NCBI GenBank assembly: GCA_017617575.1
Contig: JAFZVY010000006.1
Span: 1 to 38,682 of the forward strand
Source: Bacteroidaceae bacterium
GTDB lineage: Bacteria; Bacteroidota; Bacteroidia; Bacteroidales; Bacteroidaceae
DNA length: 38,682 nt
Reading direction: 5' to 3'
Shown here: positions 17,681-24,812 of the stretch, piece by piece
How the letters are laid out: every line of letters begins with the position of its first letter
Position numbering within the stretch: position 1 is the stretch's first letter
The notes under the pieces: model-generated
What the model was told of the DNA's origin: nothing
Database searches by the model: none
What the model saw: the letters and a program-made list of their open reading frames with translations, nothing else
Position numbers and translations under genes: made by a program

Positions 17681-19483
17681 ATGCAGGATATAAGAAACAT
17701 CGCTATCATAGCGCACGTTGACCACGGAAAGACAACGTTGGTTGACAAGATGCTGCTTGCAGGAAACCTCTTCCGCGAGAATCAGCAGACAGGAGATTTG
17801 ATTTTGGATAACAACGAACTCGAGCGTGAGCGTGGTATAACAATTCTCTCAAAGAATGTATCAATCAACTATAAGGGGGTAAAAATCAACGTTATTGATA
17901 CTCCGGGACACAGCGACTTCGGTGGTGAGGTAGAGCGTGTGCTCAATATGGCTGACGGATGTATCCTTCTCGTGGATGCGTTCGAGGGTCCTATGCCTCA
18001 GACTCGTTTCGTGCTCCAGAAGGCACTTGAGATTGGTCTCAAGCCAGTTGTTGTTGTCAACAAGGTTGATAAGCCAAACTGTCGTCCAGAAGAGGTTTAC
18101 GAGATGGTGTTCGACCTTATGTTCTCCCTCAACGCTACAGAGGATCAGCTTAACTTCCCAGTAGTGTATGGTTCTGCAAAGAACGGATGGATGGGTCCTG
18201 ACTACTCAAAGCCAACAAATGACATCACTTATCTTCTCGATGTCATCCTCGATACTATCCCTGCGCCAGAGCGTCTTCAGGGAACATCTCAGATGCTTAT
18301 CACAAGTCTTGACTACTCAACTTACACAGGTCGTATTGCCGTAGGTCGAGTTCACCGTGGTACTCTCAAGGCAGGTCAGCAGATTACTATCTGCCACCGT
18401 GACGGTACTCAGGAGAAGACTAAGATTAAGGAACTTCATACTTTCGAGGGTATGGGTCATCGTACAACTGAGGAGGTTGAGTCAGGTGATATCTGTGCCG
18501 TTATCGGTCTCACAAACTTTGAAATCGGAGATTCTATCTGCGACTTCGACGAGCCAGAGGCACTTCCAACAATCAGCATCGATGAGCCAACAATGTCCAT
18601 GCTCTTCACTATCAATAACTCTCCATTCTTCGGACAGGAAGGTAAGTTCTGTACAAGCCGTCACATCAACGACCGTCTTGTCAAGGAGCTTGAGAAGAAC
18701 CTCGCTCTCCGTGTCACAACAAAGGGTGACTCTACTGATAGCTGGATTGTCAGCGGACGTGGTGTGCTCCACCTCTCAGTCCTCATCGAGACAATGCGTC
18801 GTGAGGGATATGAGCTTCAGGTAGGTCAGCCACAGGTTATCTACAAGGAGATTAACGGTGTGAAGCATGAGCCAATCGAGGAACTTACAATCAACGTGCC
18901 TGAGGAGTTTTCAAGCAAGATGATTGATATGGTAACTCGTCGTAAGGGTGAGATGCTCTCTATGGAAGCACAGGGCGACCGTGTTAACATTGAGTTCGAG
19001 ATTCCTTCACGTGGTATCATCGGTCTCCGTACTAATGTTCTCACAGCCAGCCAGGGAGAGGCTATCATGGCACACCGCTTCAAGGACTATCAGCCATACA
19101 AGGGTGAGATGCAGCGTCGTGTGAACGGTTCTATGATTGCCATGGAGTCAGGTACAGCAGTTGCATTCGCCATCGACCACCTTCAGGATCGTGGTAAGTT
19201 CTTCATCTTCCCACAGGACAAGGTTTATGCAGGTCAGGTAGTAGGTGAGCACGTTCATGAGAACGACCTCGTTGTAAACGTGACAAAGGCAAAGCAGTTG
19301 ACAAATACACGTGCCAGCGGTACAGACGAGAAGGCTCGTATCATTCCACCAGTTGTATTCTCACTCGAAGAGGCACTTGAATACATCAAGGAGGATGAGT
19401 ATGTTGAGGTAACTCCAAAGAGCATGCGTATTCGTAAGATTATTCTTGACCATTTGGAGCGAAAGAGAGCAAATAAGGAATAA
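17681..19483 (+). CDS. typA: Ribosome-associated GTPase TypA/BipA
   Basis: TypA is a translational GTPase of the EF-G/LepA class that binds the 70S ribosome and aids stress growth and subunit assembly. It has 600 residues, normal. The G domain shows [10 protein letters not shown] (residues 11-20), switch I with [21 protein letters not shown] and [12 protein letters not shown]. Domains II, III, V and the TypA-specific C-terminus follow ([29 protein letters not shown]). The start is adjacent to a heptamer repeat instead of a Shine-Dalgarno sequence. It is a single gene; acpP has its own promoter 90 bases after the stop. Confidence 0.97.
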   Translation: MQDIRNIAIIAHVDHGKTTLVDKMLLAGNLFRENQQTGDLILDNNELERERGITILSKNVSINYKGVKINVIDTPGHSDFGGEVERVLNMADGCILLVDAFEGPMPQTRFVLQKALEIGLKPVVVVNKVDKPNCRPEEVYEMVFDLMFSLNATEDQLNFPVVYGSAKNGWMGPDYSKPTNDITYLLDVILDTIPAPERLQGTSQMLITSLDYSTYTGRIAVGRVHRGTLKAGQQITICHRDGTQEKTKIKELHTFEGMGHRTTEEVESGDICAVIGLTNFEIGDSICDFDEPEALPTISIDEPTMSMLFTINNSPFFGQEGKFCTSRHINDRLVKELEKNLALRVTTKGDSTDSWIVSGRGVLHLSVLIETMRREGYELQVGQPQVIYKEINGVKHEPIEELTINVPEEFSSKMIDMVTRRKGEMLSMEAQGDRVNIEFEIPSRGIIGLRTNVLTASQGEAIMAHRFKDYQPYKGEMQRRVNGSMIAMESGTAVAFAIDHLQDRGKFFIFPQDKVYAGQVVGEHVHENDLVVNVTKAKQLTNTRASGTDEKARIIPPVVFSLEEALEYIKEDEYVEVTPKSMRIRKIILDHLERKRANKE

Positions 19484-19545
19484 ATTGGCCAAAAAATGGC
19501 ACACTTATATTTAATCTGTGCAAAAATTATCATTTTTAATGAATA

Positions 19546-19580
19546 TTTTTGTGCTGTTTAGATATATTTTCCTACCTTTG
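19546..19580 (+). promoter_or_regulatory. acpP promoter (TTTTTG and TACCTTTG)
   Basis: TACCTTTG (19573-19580) matches the -7 consensus. TTTTTG (19546-19551) is a suitable -33 element with a 21-base spacer. The acpP ATG is 63 bases further on. Confidence 0.75.
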
Positions 19581-19642
19581 CCACGTAAATACGTAACTTG
19601 AATAAGAAAATTAATTCATTAACATTAAATTAAAACAAAATT

Positions 19643-19879
19643 ATGTCAGAAATTGAAGCAAGAGTAAAGTCAATTATCGTTGACAAGCTCAATGTAGATG
19701 AGGCTGAAGTTAAGCCAGAAGCATCTTTCACTAACGACCTTGGTGCAGATTCTCTCGATACAGTAGAGCTTATCATGGAATTTGAGAAGGCTTTCGGTAT
19801 CAGCATTCCAGATGACCAGGCTGAGAAGATCGCTACTGTAGGTGACGCTATCGCTTACATCGAGGCTAACGGTAAGTAA
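19643..19879 (+). CDS. acpP: Acyl carrier protein
   Basis: ACP carries growing fatty acyl chains on a phosphopantetheine arm. It has 78 residues and is acidic. The modified serine is Ser37 in [15 protein letters not shown]. The start [18 protein letters not shown] is standard. It has a strong promoter of its own (19546-19580). A hairpin in the acpP-fabF spacer could reduce read-through, giving more ACP than FabF. It lies directly before fabF, the usual Bacteroidetes order acpP-fabF-rnc. Confidence 0.98.
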   Translation: MSEIEARVKSIIVDKLNVDEAEVKPEASFTNDLGADSLDTVELIMEFEKAFGISIPDDQAEKIATVGDAIAYIEANGK

Positions 19880-19893
19880 GATAAGTTTATAGG

Positions 19894-20013
19894 TTTTTGA
19901 GTTTTTGAGATTTTTTGCCACCTTATTTATATAAGGGGCAAAATATGTCAACAACTCAAAAACTTTTTTATTTGAGCGTCAAGGCAAATACTCAAAGACT
20001 CAAAAACTTAAAA
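19894..20013. repeat. Octamer arrays and hairpin in the acpP-fabF spacer
   Basis: TTTTTGAG occurs twice in tandem (19894-19909). On the other side ACTCAAAG, ACTCAAAA and ACTTAAAA run in phase at 19990-20013, so the two arrays are complementary. Between them TTTTGCCaCCTTAT (19913-19926) pairs with ATAAGGGGCAAAA (19931-19943), leaving one bulged A. A T-run follows at 19965-19970. The nested structure could act as an attenuator. Confidence 0.65.
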
Positions 20014-20033
20014 ACAAAATACTTAATAGAATT

Positions 20034-21299
20034 ATGGAATTGAAAAGAGTTGTTGTAACAGGTATTGGTGCTGTAACTCCACTCGGCAATACTGCTGAGG
20101 AGACTTGGGAAAATATCAAGGCTGGTAAGAGTGGTGCTGCTCCTATTACACACTTCGATGCTTCTGAGTTCAAGACTCAGTTTGCTTGTGAGGTGAAGAA
20201 CTTCAAGGCAGAGGACTACATTGACCGTAAGGAAGCACGTAAGATGGATATATATTGCCACTATGCTCTCGCTGCTGCTAAGATGGCTATCAAGGATTCA
20301 GGTATTCTTGACTATGAGAATCTTGACCGCAACGAGGTGGGCGTAATCATGGGTGTTGGTATCGGTGGTATGCACACATTCGAGGAAGAGGCTGGTAACT
20401 ATGCTGTTAACGGTCCTACACTCGGCCCTAAGTACAACCCATTCTTCATCCCAAAGATGATTGCTGATATCGCTGCTGGCTATGTCTCAATCGAGAACGG
20501 TTTCCGTGGTCCTAACTATGTAACTACTTCTGCTTGTGCATCTTCTTCTAACGCACTTGCTGATGCATTCAACCTCATTCGTCTTGGCAAGGCTAACGCC
20601 ATCGTTACAGGTGGTGCTGAGTCAGCTATCTGGCCAGCTGGTCTTGGTGGCTTCAACGCCATGAAGGCTCTCTCTACTCGTAATGACGAGCCAGAGAAGG
20701 CAAGCCGTCCATTCAGCGCAAGCCGTGACGGTTTCGTAATGGGTGAGGGTGCAGGTATCCTTGTTCTTGAGGAACTTGAGCACGCTAAGGCTCGTGGTGC
20801 TAAGATTTATGCTGAGATGGCTGGTGCAGGTATGTCTGCCGATGCTTATCACATCACAGCTTCTCACCCAGAGGGTCTTGGTGCTAAGCTCGTTATGGAG
20901 CGCGCACTCAAGGATGCAGGTCTCAAGCCTGAGGACATCGACTACATCAACGTACACGGTACATCAACTCACGTGGGTGATATCTCTGAGTCAAAGGCTA
21001 TCAAGGACGTGTTTGGCGATGCAGCTTACAAGCTCAACATCAGTTCAACAAAGTCTATGACTGGTCACCTTCTCGGAGCTGCTGGTGCTGTTGAGGCTAT
21101 GTTCACTGTCCTTTCTGTAAAGGAAGACATCGTTCCTCCAACAATCAACCACGACCCTGAGGATAAGGATGAGGAGATTGACTACAATCTTAACTTCACA
21201 TTCAATAAGGCTCAGAAGCGTGAGGTACGTGCTGGTCTCAGCAATACTTTCGGCTTTGGCGGTCACAATGCATGTGTTATCTTCAAGAAGTACAAGTAA
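20034..21299 (+). CDS. fabF: Beta-ketoacyl-ACP synthase II
   Basis: FabF condenses malonyl-ACP with acyl-ACP in fatty acid elongation. It has 421 residues, near the usual 410-420. The catalytic triad is Cys168 in TTSACASSSNALADAF, His308 in NVHGTST and His345 in KSMTGHLLGAAGAVEA. The glycine-rich end SNTFGFGGHNACVIFK is typical. The ATG at 20034 gives the normal start MELKRVVVTGIGAVTPLG. It ends 7 bases before the rnc ATG, and the only terminator-like hairpin after it lies inside the rnc coding sequence. Confidence 0.98.
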   Translation: MELKRVVVTGIGAVTPLGNTAEETWENIKAGKSGAAPITHFDASEFKTQFACEVKNFKAEDYIDRKEARKMDIYCHYALAAAKMAIKDSGILDYENLDRNEVGVIMGVGIGGMHTFEEEAGNYAVNGPTLGPKYNPFFIPKMIADIAAGYVSIENGFRGPNYVTTSACASSSNALADAFNLIRLGKANAIVTGGAESAIWPAGLGGFNAMKALSTRNDEPEKASRPFSASRDGFVMGEGAGILVLEELEHAKARGAKIYAEMAGAGMSADAYHITASHPEGLGAKLVMERALKDAGLKPEDIDYINVHGTSTHVGDISESKAIKDVFGDAAYKLNISSTKSMTGHLLGAAGAVEAMFTVLSVKEDIVPPTINHDPEDKDEEIDYNLNFTFNKAQKREVRAGLSNTFGFGGHNACVIFKKYK

Positions 21300-21306
21300 T
21301 TCAGCA

Positions 21307-22857
21307 ATGAATATATTAGACTCAATAAGGCTTCTTTTCCGTAAGGACAAGAAGCCTTTTTTACAACTCAAGGAAATATTAGGGTTCTATCCTCATAATA
21401 TTCACCTTTACAAGCTTGCCCTGAGGCACAAGTCAGTTGCCCATGCGGAGCGTGAAAGGCTGGAGGAGGAAAAGAAGAAGCCGGGTTACAAGCCTGCCCC
21501 AAAGGGCAAGGGAGGCAAGGCTGCTTTCTCGTCACGTTACATCAACAATGAGCGTCTTGAGTTCCTTGGCGATGCCATACTCGGAGCCGTTGTTGCGGAC
21601 ATCCTTTACAAGCATTATGCAGGTAAGCAGGAAGGATTCCTTACGACCCTGCGAAGCAAGATAGTATGCCGCAAGTCGCTTAATAAGCTGGCTGTGGATA
21701 TTGGCTTGGATAAGTTGGTTCACTATACGGGCGCTGTGACAACAGGTCACAACAGTTTTATGAATGGTAATGCTTTTGAAGCATTCTTCGGTGCAATCTA
21801 TCTCGACCGAGGTTATTCTTATTGCTATAAATTTATGGAGGAGCGCATCTTCAAATTTTATATCAATGTGGATAAGATTGCCACTCTGGAAGAAAACTTC
21901 AAGAGTAGCCTTATAGAGTGGAGCCAAAGATTCCAGTATAAGACAGTATTCACTCAGCAGGAAAAGCGTGAGGACAAGACTCCGGTGTTCGTGTCTGAGG
22001 TAAGGATAGAAGGTGTGTTCTGTGGTCGTGGCGAGGGTTACTCAAAGAAGGAGAGTGACCAGGCTGCTGCAAAGGAGGCGTTGCGCCTTATCCGTAAGGA
22101 CAAGACCCTTGCCACTCGCATCAAGGAGGCGCAGGAGGCTAAGCAGGAACAGGCAAAGCAACAGTCACTTCATGATGCTGCCGTTCGTTCCATCAAGGGT
22201 CGCCGTACCATCGTCTTTGACCTTGACGGCACACTTATGGACACTCTTCAGGACTTGGCTGAGAGTACCAACTATGCTCTTCGTGCGTGCGGAATGCCTG
22301 AGCGTACCATTGACGAGATTCGTCAGTTCGTCGGCAATGGCGTGCATCGCCTTATTGAGCGTGCCATCCCTGCTGGTACAGAGCCAGAGGCGATGGAACA
22401 ATGCTTCGAGACATTCAAGTCTTACTATGTTGACCATTGTCGTGACAATACATGCCTTTACGAGGGCGTGGCTGAGATGCTTGCATCCCTCAAGGAGGGT
22501 GGCTACAAGCTGGCTATTGTCAGCAACAAGTTGCAGGCTGGCGTGACAGAGCTTTATGACACTTATTTCAAGGATTATATTGACGTGGCAATAGGCGAAA
22601 GCCCAGAGGTGCGCAGGAAGCCAGAGGCTGACATGGTGGTCAAGGCTCTTGAGTCACTTGGGGTGTCAAAGGACGATGCCGTGTATGTGGGCGACTCTGA
22701 TGTTGACATCAAGACTGCTGCCAATGCCGAGCTTCCATGTATATCCGTCTTGTGGGGATTCCGCGACAAGAAGTTCCTTACGGAAAATGGTGCTACCTTA
22801 TTTGCTGAGCAGCCAAAGGATGTACTTGACATGCTGACAGCCGGCTCTAACAAATAG
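21307..22857 (+). CDS. rnc: Ribonuclease III fused to a phosphoglycolate-phosphatase-like HAD domain
   Basis: This single uninterrupted frame encodes 516 residues, about twice a normal RNase III. Residues 20-185 are the RNase III domain: signature NERLEFLGDA (81-90, catalytic Glu85 and Asp89) and GNAFEAFFGAIYLD with Glu158; Asn155 stands where E. coli has Asp114. A Lys-rich insert (about 50-74) precedes the signature. A double-stranded-RNA-binding domain follows (about 198-263). A charged linker (264-299) leads to a complete HAD domain with FDLDGTL (Asp305, Asp307), Ser406, Lys438 and GDSDVD (Asp463, Asp467), as in Gph phosphatases. The ATG at 21307 is chosen because MNILDSIRLLFRKDK resembles other Bacteroidetes RNase III starts. 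A terminator-like hairpin covers codons 7-19. Confidence 0.9.
   Translation: MNILDSIRLLFRKDKKPFLQLKEILGFYPHNIHLYKLALRHKSVAHAERERLEEEKKKPGYKPAPKGKGGKAAFSSRYINNERLEFLGDAILGAVVADILYKHYAGKQEGFLTTLRSKIVCRKSLNKLAVDIGLDKLVHYTGAVTTGHNSFMNGNAFEAFFGAIYLDRGYSYCYKFMEERIFKFYINVDKIATLEENFKSSLIEWSQRFQYKTVFTQQEKREDKTPVFVSEVRIEGVFCGRGEGYSKKESDQAAAKEALRLIRKDKTLATRIKEAQEAKQEQAKQQSLHDAAVRSIKGRRTIVFDLDGTLMDTLQDLAESTNYALRACGMPERTIDEIRQFVGNGVHRLIERAIPAGTEPEAMEQCFETFKSYYVDHCRDNTCLYEGVAEMLASLKEGGYKLAIVSNKLQAGVTELYDTYFKDYIDVAIGESPEVRRKPEADMVVKALESLGVSKDDAVYVGDSDVDIKTAANAELPCISVLWGFRDKKFLTENGATLFAEQPKDVLDMLTAGSNK
21327..21362 (+). terminator. Terminator-like hairpin inside the rnc start
   Basis: AAGGCTTCTT (21327-21336) pairs perfectly with AAGAAGCCTT (21349-21358) across a 12-base loop, with T6 at 21357-21362. 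It lies 28 bases after the fabF stop but within codons 7-19 of rnc. It may limit read-through from acpP-fabF, or be a substrate for RNase III autoregulation. The encoded residues RLLFRKDKKP look conserved, so coding alone might explain part of it. Confidence 0.65.
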
Positions 22858-22909
22858 CACATTCGTCATAGTAAATCGGGTTATCGGAAGTAGGCGGGAG
22901 TACGTCCGT

Positions 22910-22986
22910 CACGTACTGTCAGTACGTACGCCACGTACTCGCAGTACGATGGGCACGTACTCACAGTACGATGGGCTACGTACTGG
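22910..22986. repeat. 22-base tandem palindromic array after the rnc fusion gene
   Basis: Three consecutive 22-mers (22910-22931, 22932-22953, 22954-22975) share CACGTACTnnCAGTACG. Each is itself an inverted repeat (CGTACT...AGTACG). Partial copies flank them (GTACGTCCG before, TACGTACTGG after). There are no spacers between units, so it is not a CRISPR array. Confidence 0.85.
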
Positions 22987-23085
22987 GGATTATATCCGAA
23001 TGTAGTGTTTACATGAGCCAGTATTCACTTTTTAAGTAGCGTTGAAAAAATACTCTTATTCCTTTTTAAATAAAGAGAAAAGATG

Positions 23086-23093
23086 TAATTTTG
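23086..23093 (+). promoter_or_regulatory. GH3-family gene promoter -7 element (TAATTTTG)
   Basis: TAATTTTG matches TAnnTTTG and lies 17 bases before the ATG at 23111. This placement decides the start, since an in-frame TTG at 23042 would lie upstream of the promoter. Confidence 0.7.
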
Positions 23094-23110
23094 CAATCAA
23101 AACTATCTTT

Positions 23111-24646
23111 ATGAATATAACAAGACTTATATATAACTTATACTTCAAGAGAAGAGGTAAGAGTATTGAAAAATACAATACTCACGCAGAGCAGATTCAG
23201 CGTAAGGTGCTCAGACGTCTTATTGAGAAATCGCAGGGAACACAGTGGGGTAGGGAACATTCTTATTCCTCAGTCGATTCATACGAGGACTTTGTCAAGA
23301 ACGTGGGAGTGAACACCTACGAGGAACTGAAGGGCTATATCCAGCAGATGCGTGAGGGTAAGAAGGATATCCTCTGGCATGGCGTTGTGCGTTGGTATGC
23401 CAAGTCTTCTGGTACTACTAATGACAAGAGTAAGTTTATTCCTGTCAGCTACGAGGGTCTCAAGAAGATTCACTATGCAGGACCACGCGACTGCTTGTAT
23501 TTCTACTTCAACATCAACCCTAAGAGTAAGCTCTTTACTGGTAAGAGCCTTATCCTTGGTGGAAGCCATGCTCCTAACCTCAACACACCTAACAGTCTTG
23601 TCGGCGACCTTAGTGCCATCCTTATTGAGAATGTGCCAAAGGCTGTCAACCTCACTCGTATTCCTAAGAAGGAAATAGCTCTTCTTTGCGACTTCGAGGA
23701 GAAGCGTGACAAGATTGCAAGGGCTGCCATACATGAAAACATCACCAACATCAGTGGTGTACCTTCATGGATGCTTAGCGTCCTCAACCGTGTCATGGAG
23801 ATTACAGGCGAGAAGACTCTTGACAAGATATGGCCAAACCTTGAGGTGTTCTTCCACGGTGGAGTAGCATTTACTCCTTACCGTGAACAGTACAAGTCTA
23901 TCATTACTCATTCAGGTATGCATTATATGGAGACATACAATGCAAGTGAAGGTTTCTTCGGTATCCAGAACGACCTTAACGACCCAGCCATGATGCTGAT
24001 GATAGACTATCAGGTGTTCTATGAGTTCTGTCCTATGGACAATCTTGACGATAATGGCTATCCTGTGGATGCTTCCAAGATTGTACCATTGTGGAAGGTT
24101 GAGCCGGGTGTGAACTATGCCATGCTTATCTCCACTTCTTGTGGTCTCTGGCGTTATCTCATCGGCGATACTGTCAAGTTCACTCAGAAGAACCCATACA
24201 AGTTTGTCATAACTGGACGCACAAAGCACTTCATCAATGCCTTTGGCGAAGAGCTTATCGTGGATAATGCCGAGAAGGGACTCCAGCAGGCATGTATTGC
24301 TACGGGTGCTCTTGTAAAGGATTACACGGCAGCTCCTATCTTCATGGATGCAAATGCCAAGTGTCGTCACCAGTGGATGATTGAGTTTGCCAAGATGCCA
24401 GCAAATGTTGATGAGTTCGGACTTATCCTTGACCGCTCTCTTCAGGCAATCAACTCAGACTATGAGGCAAAGCGCCACAAGGACATCACCCTCCAGCCTC
24501 TTGAGATTGTCGTTGCCCGTCAGGGTCTCTTTGACGAGTGGCTCAAAGGCAAGGGTAAGCTTGGTGGTCAGCACAAGATTCCTCGCCTCTCCAATAACCG
24601 CAAGTACATCGAAGAGCTCCTTGAGCTTAATGCCCAGCAGGCATAG
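23111..24646 (+). CDS. GH3 auxin-responsive-promoter family (acyl-adenylating-type) protein
   Basis: This protein has 511 residues from the ATG at 23111. It belongs to the ANL-type adenylating fold shared with plant GH3 acid-amido synthetases. The nucleotide-binding loop is YAKSSGTTNDKSKFIPVS, followed by a conserved ETYNASEGFFGIQND motif and the C-terminal hinge TGRTKHFINAFGEELIVDNAEKGL. Plant relatives join jasmonate or auxin to amino acids using ATP; bacterial substrates are largely unknown. The start is MNITRLIYNLYFKRRG; a TTG-initiated longer frame overlaps the promoter and is unlikely. It is monocistronic in appearance, with repeat-rich DNA on both sides. Confidence 0.88.
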   Translation: MNITRLIYNLYFKRRGKSIEKYNTHAEQIQRKVLRRLIEKSQGTQWGREHSYSSVDSYEDFVKNVGVNTYEELKGYIQQMREGKKDILWHGVVRWYAKSSGTTNDKSKFIPVSYEGLKKIHYAGPRDCLYFYFNINPKSKLFTGKSLILGGSHAPNLNTPNSLVGDLSAILIENVPKAVNLTRIPKKEIALLCDFEEKRDKIARAAIHENITNISGVPSWMLSVLNRVMEITGEKTLDKIWPNLEVFFHGGVAFTPYREQYKSIITHSGMHYMETYNASEGFFGIQNDLNDPAMMLMIDYQVFYEFCPMDNLDDNGYPVDASKIVPLWKVEPGVNYAMLISTSCGLWRYLIGDTVKFTQKNPYKFVITGRTKHFINAFGEELIVDNAEKGLQQACIATGALVKDYTAAPIFMDANAKCRHQWMIEFAKMPANVDEFGLILDRSLQAINSDYEAKRHKDITLQPLEIVVARQGLFDEWLKGKGKLGGQHKIPRLSNNRKYIEELLELNAQQA

Positions 24647-24663
24647 AGCCATCCAGCACCCAG

Positions 24664-24778
24664 CCGTCTTAGGCAGCAGGTTTCTCAGAGCCGTCCTTGT
24701 CTGCGCTATCAGAGCCGTCCTTGGCTCTGCCTGTGCATCTTAGGTTAGCTATCGTAGCCGTCTTTGGCTCTGCTCTTG
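24664..24778. repeat. Cluster of AGCC...GGCT mini-hairpin repeats
   Basis: Four related units occupy the GH3-lipoprotein spacer: AGCCGTCTTAGGC (about 24662), AGAGCCGTCCTTGTCTGCG (about 24687), AGAGCCgtccttGGCTCT (24711-24728) and AGCCgtctttGGCT (24756-24769). The last two are good inverted repeats. The core AGCCGTCYTTGGCT recurs elsewhere in the window. Confidence 0.75.
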
Positions 24779-24812
24779 TGAGTTCAGTTTTCGTTTTCTC
24801 TTTTAGTTAAAG

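Noticed and set aside
21169-21306. Longer start for the rnc fusion gene inside fabF
   Set aside because: The added 46 residues are out-of-frame fabF sequence; the ATG at 21307 gives a family-like N-terminus.
22910-22986. Possible CRISPR array
   Set aside because: The 22-base units are contiguous with no unique spacers, each is a palindrome, and no cas genes are nearby.
23042-23110. TTG-initiated extension of the GH3 protein
   Set aside because: A perfect TAATTTTG promoter element lies inside it, and the ATG at 23111 gives the expected start.
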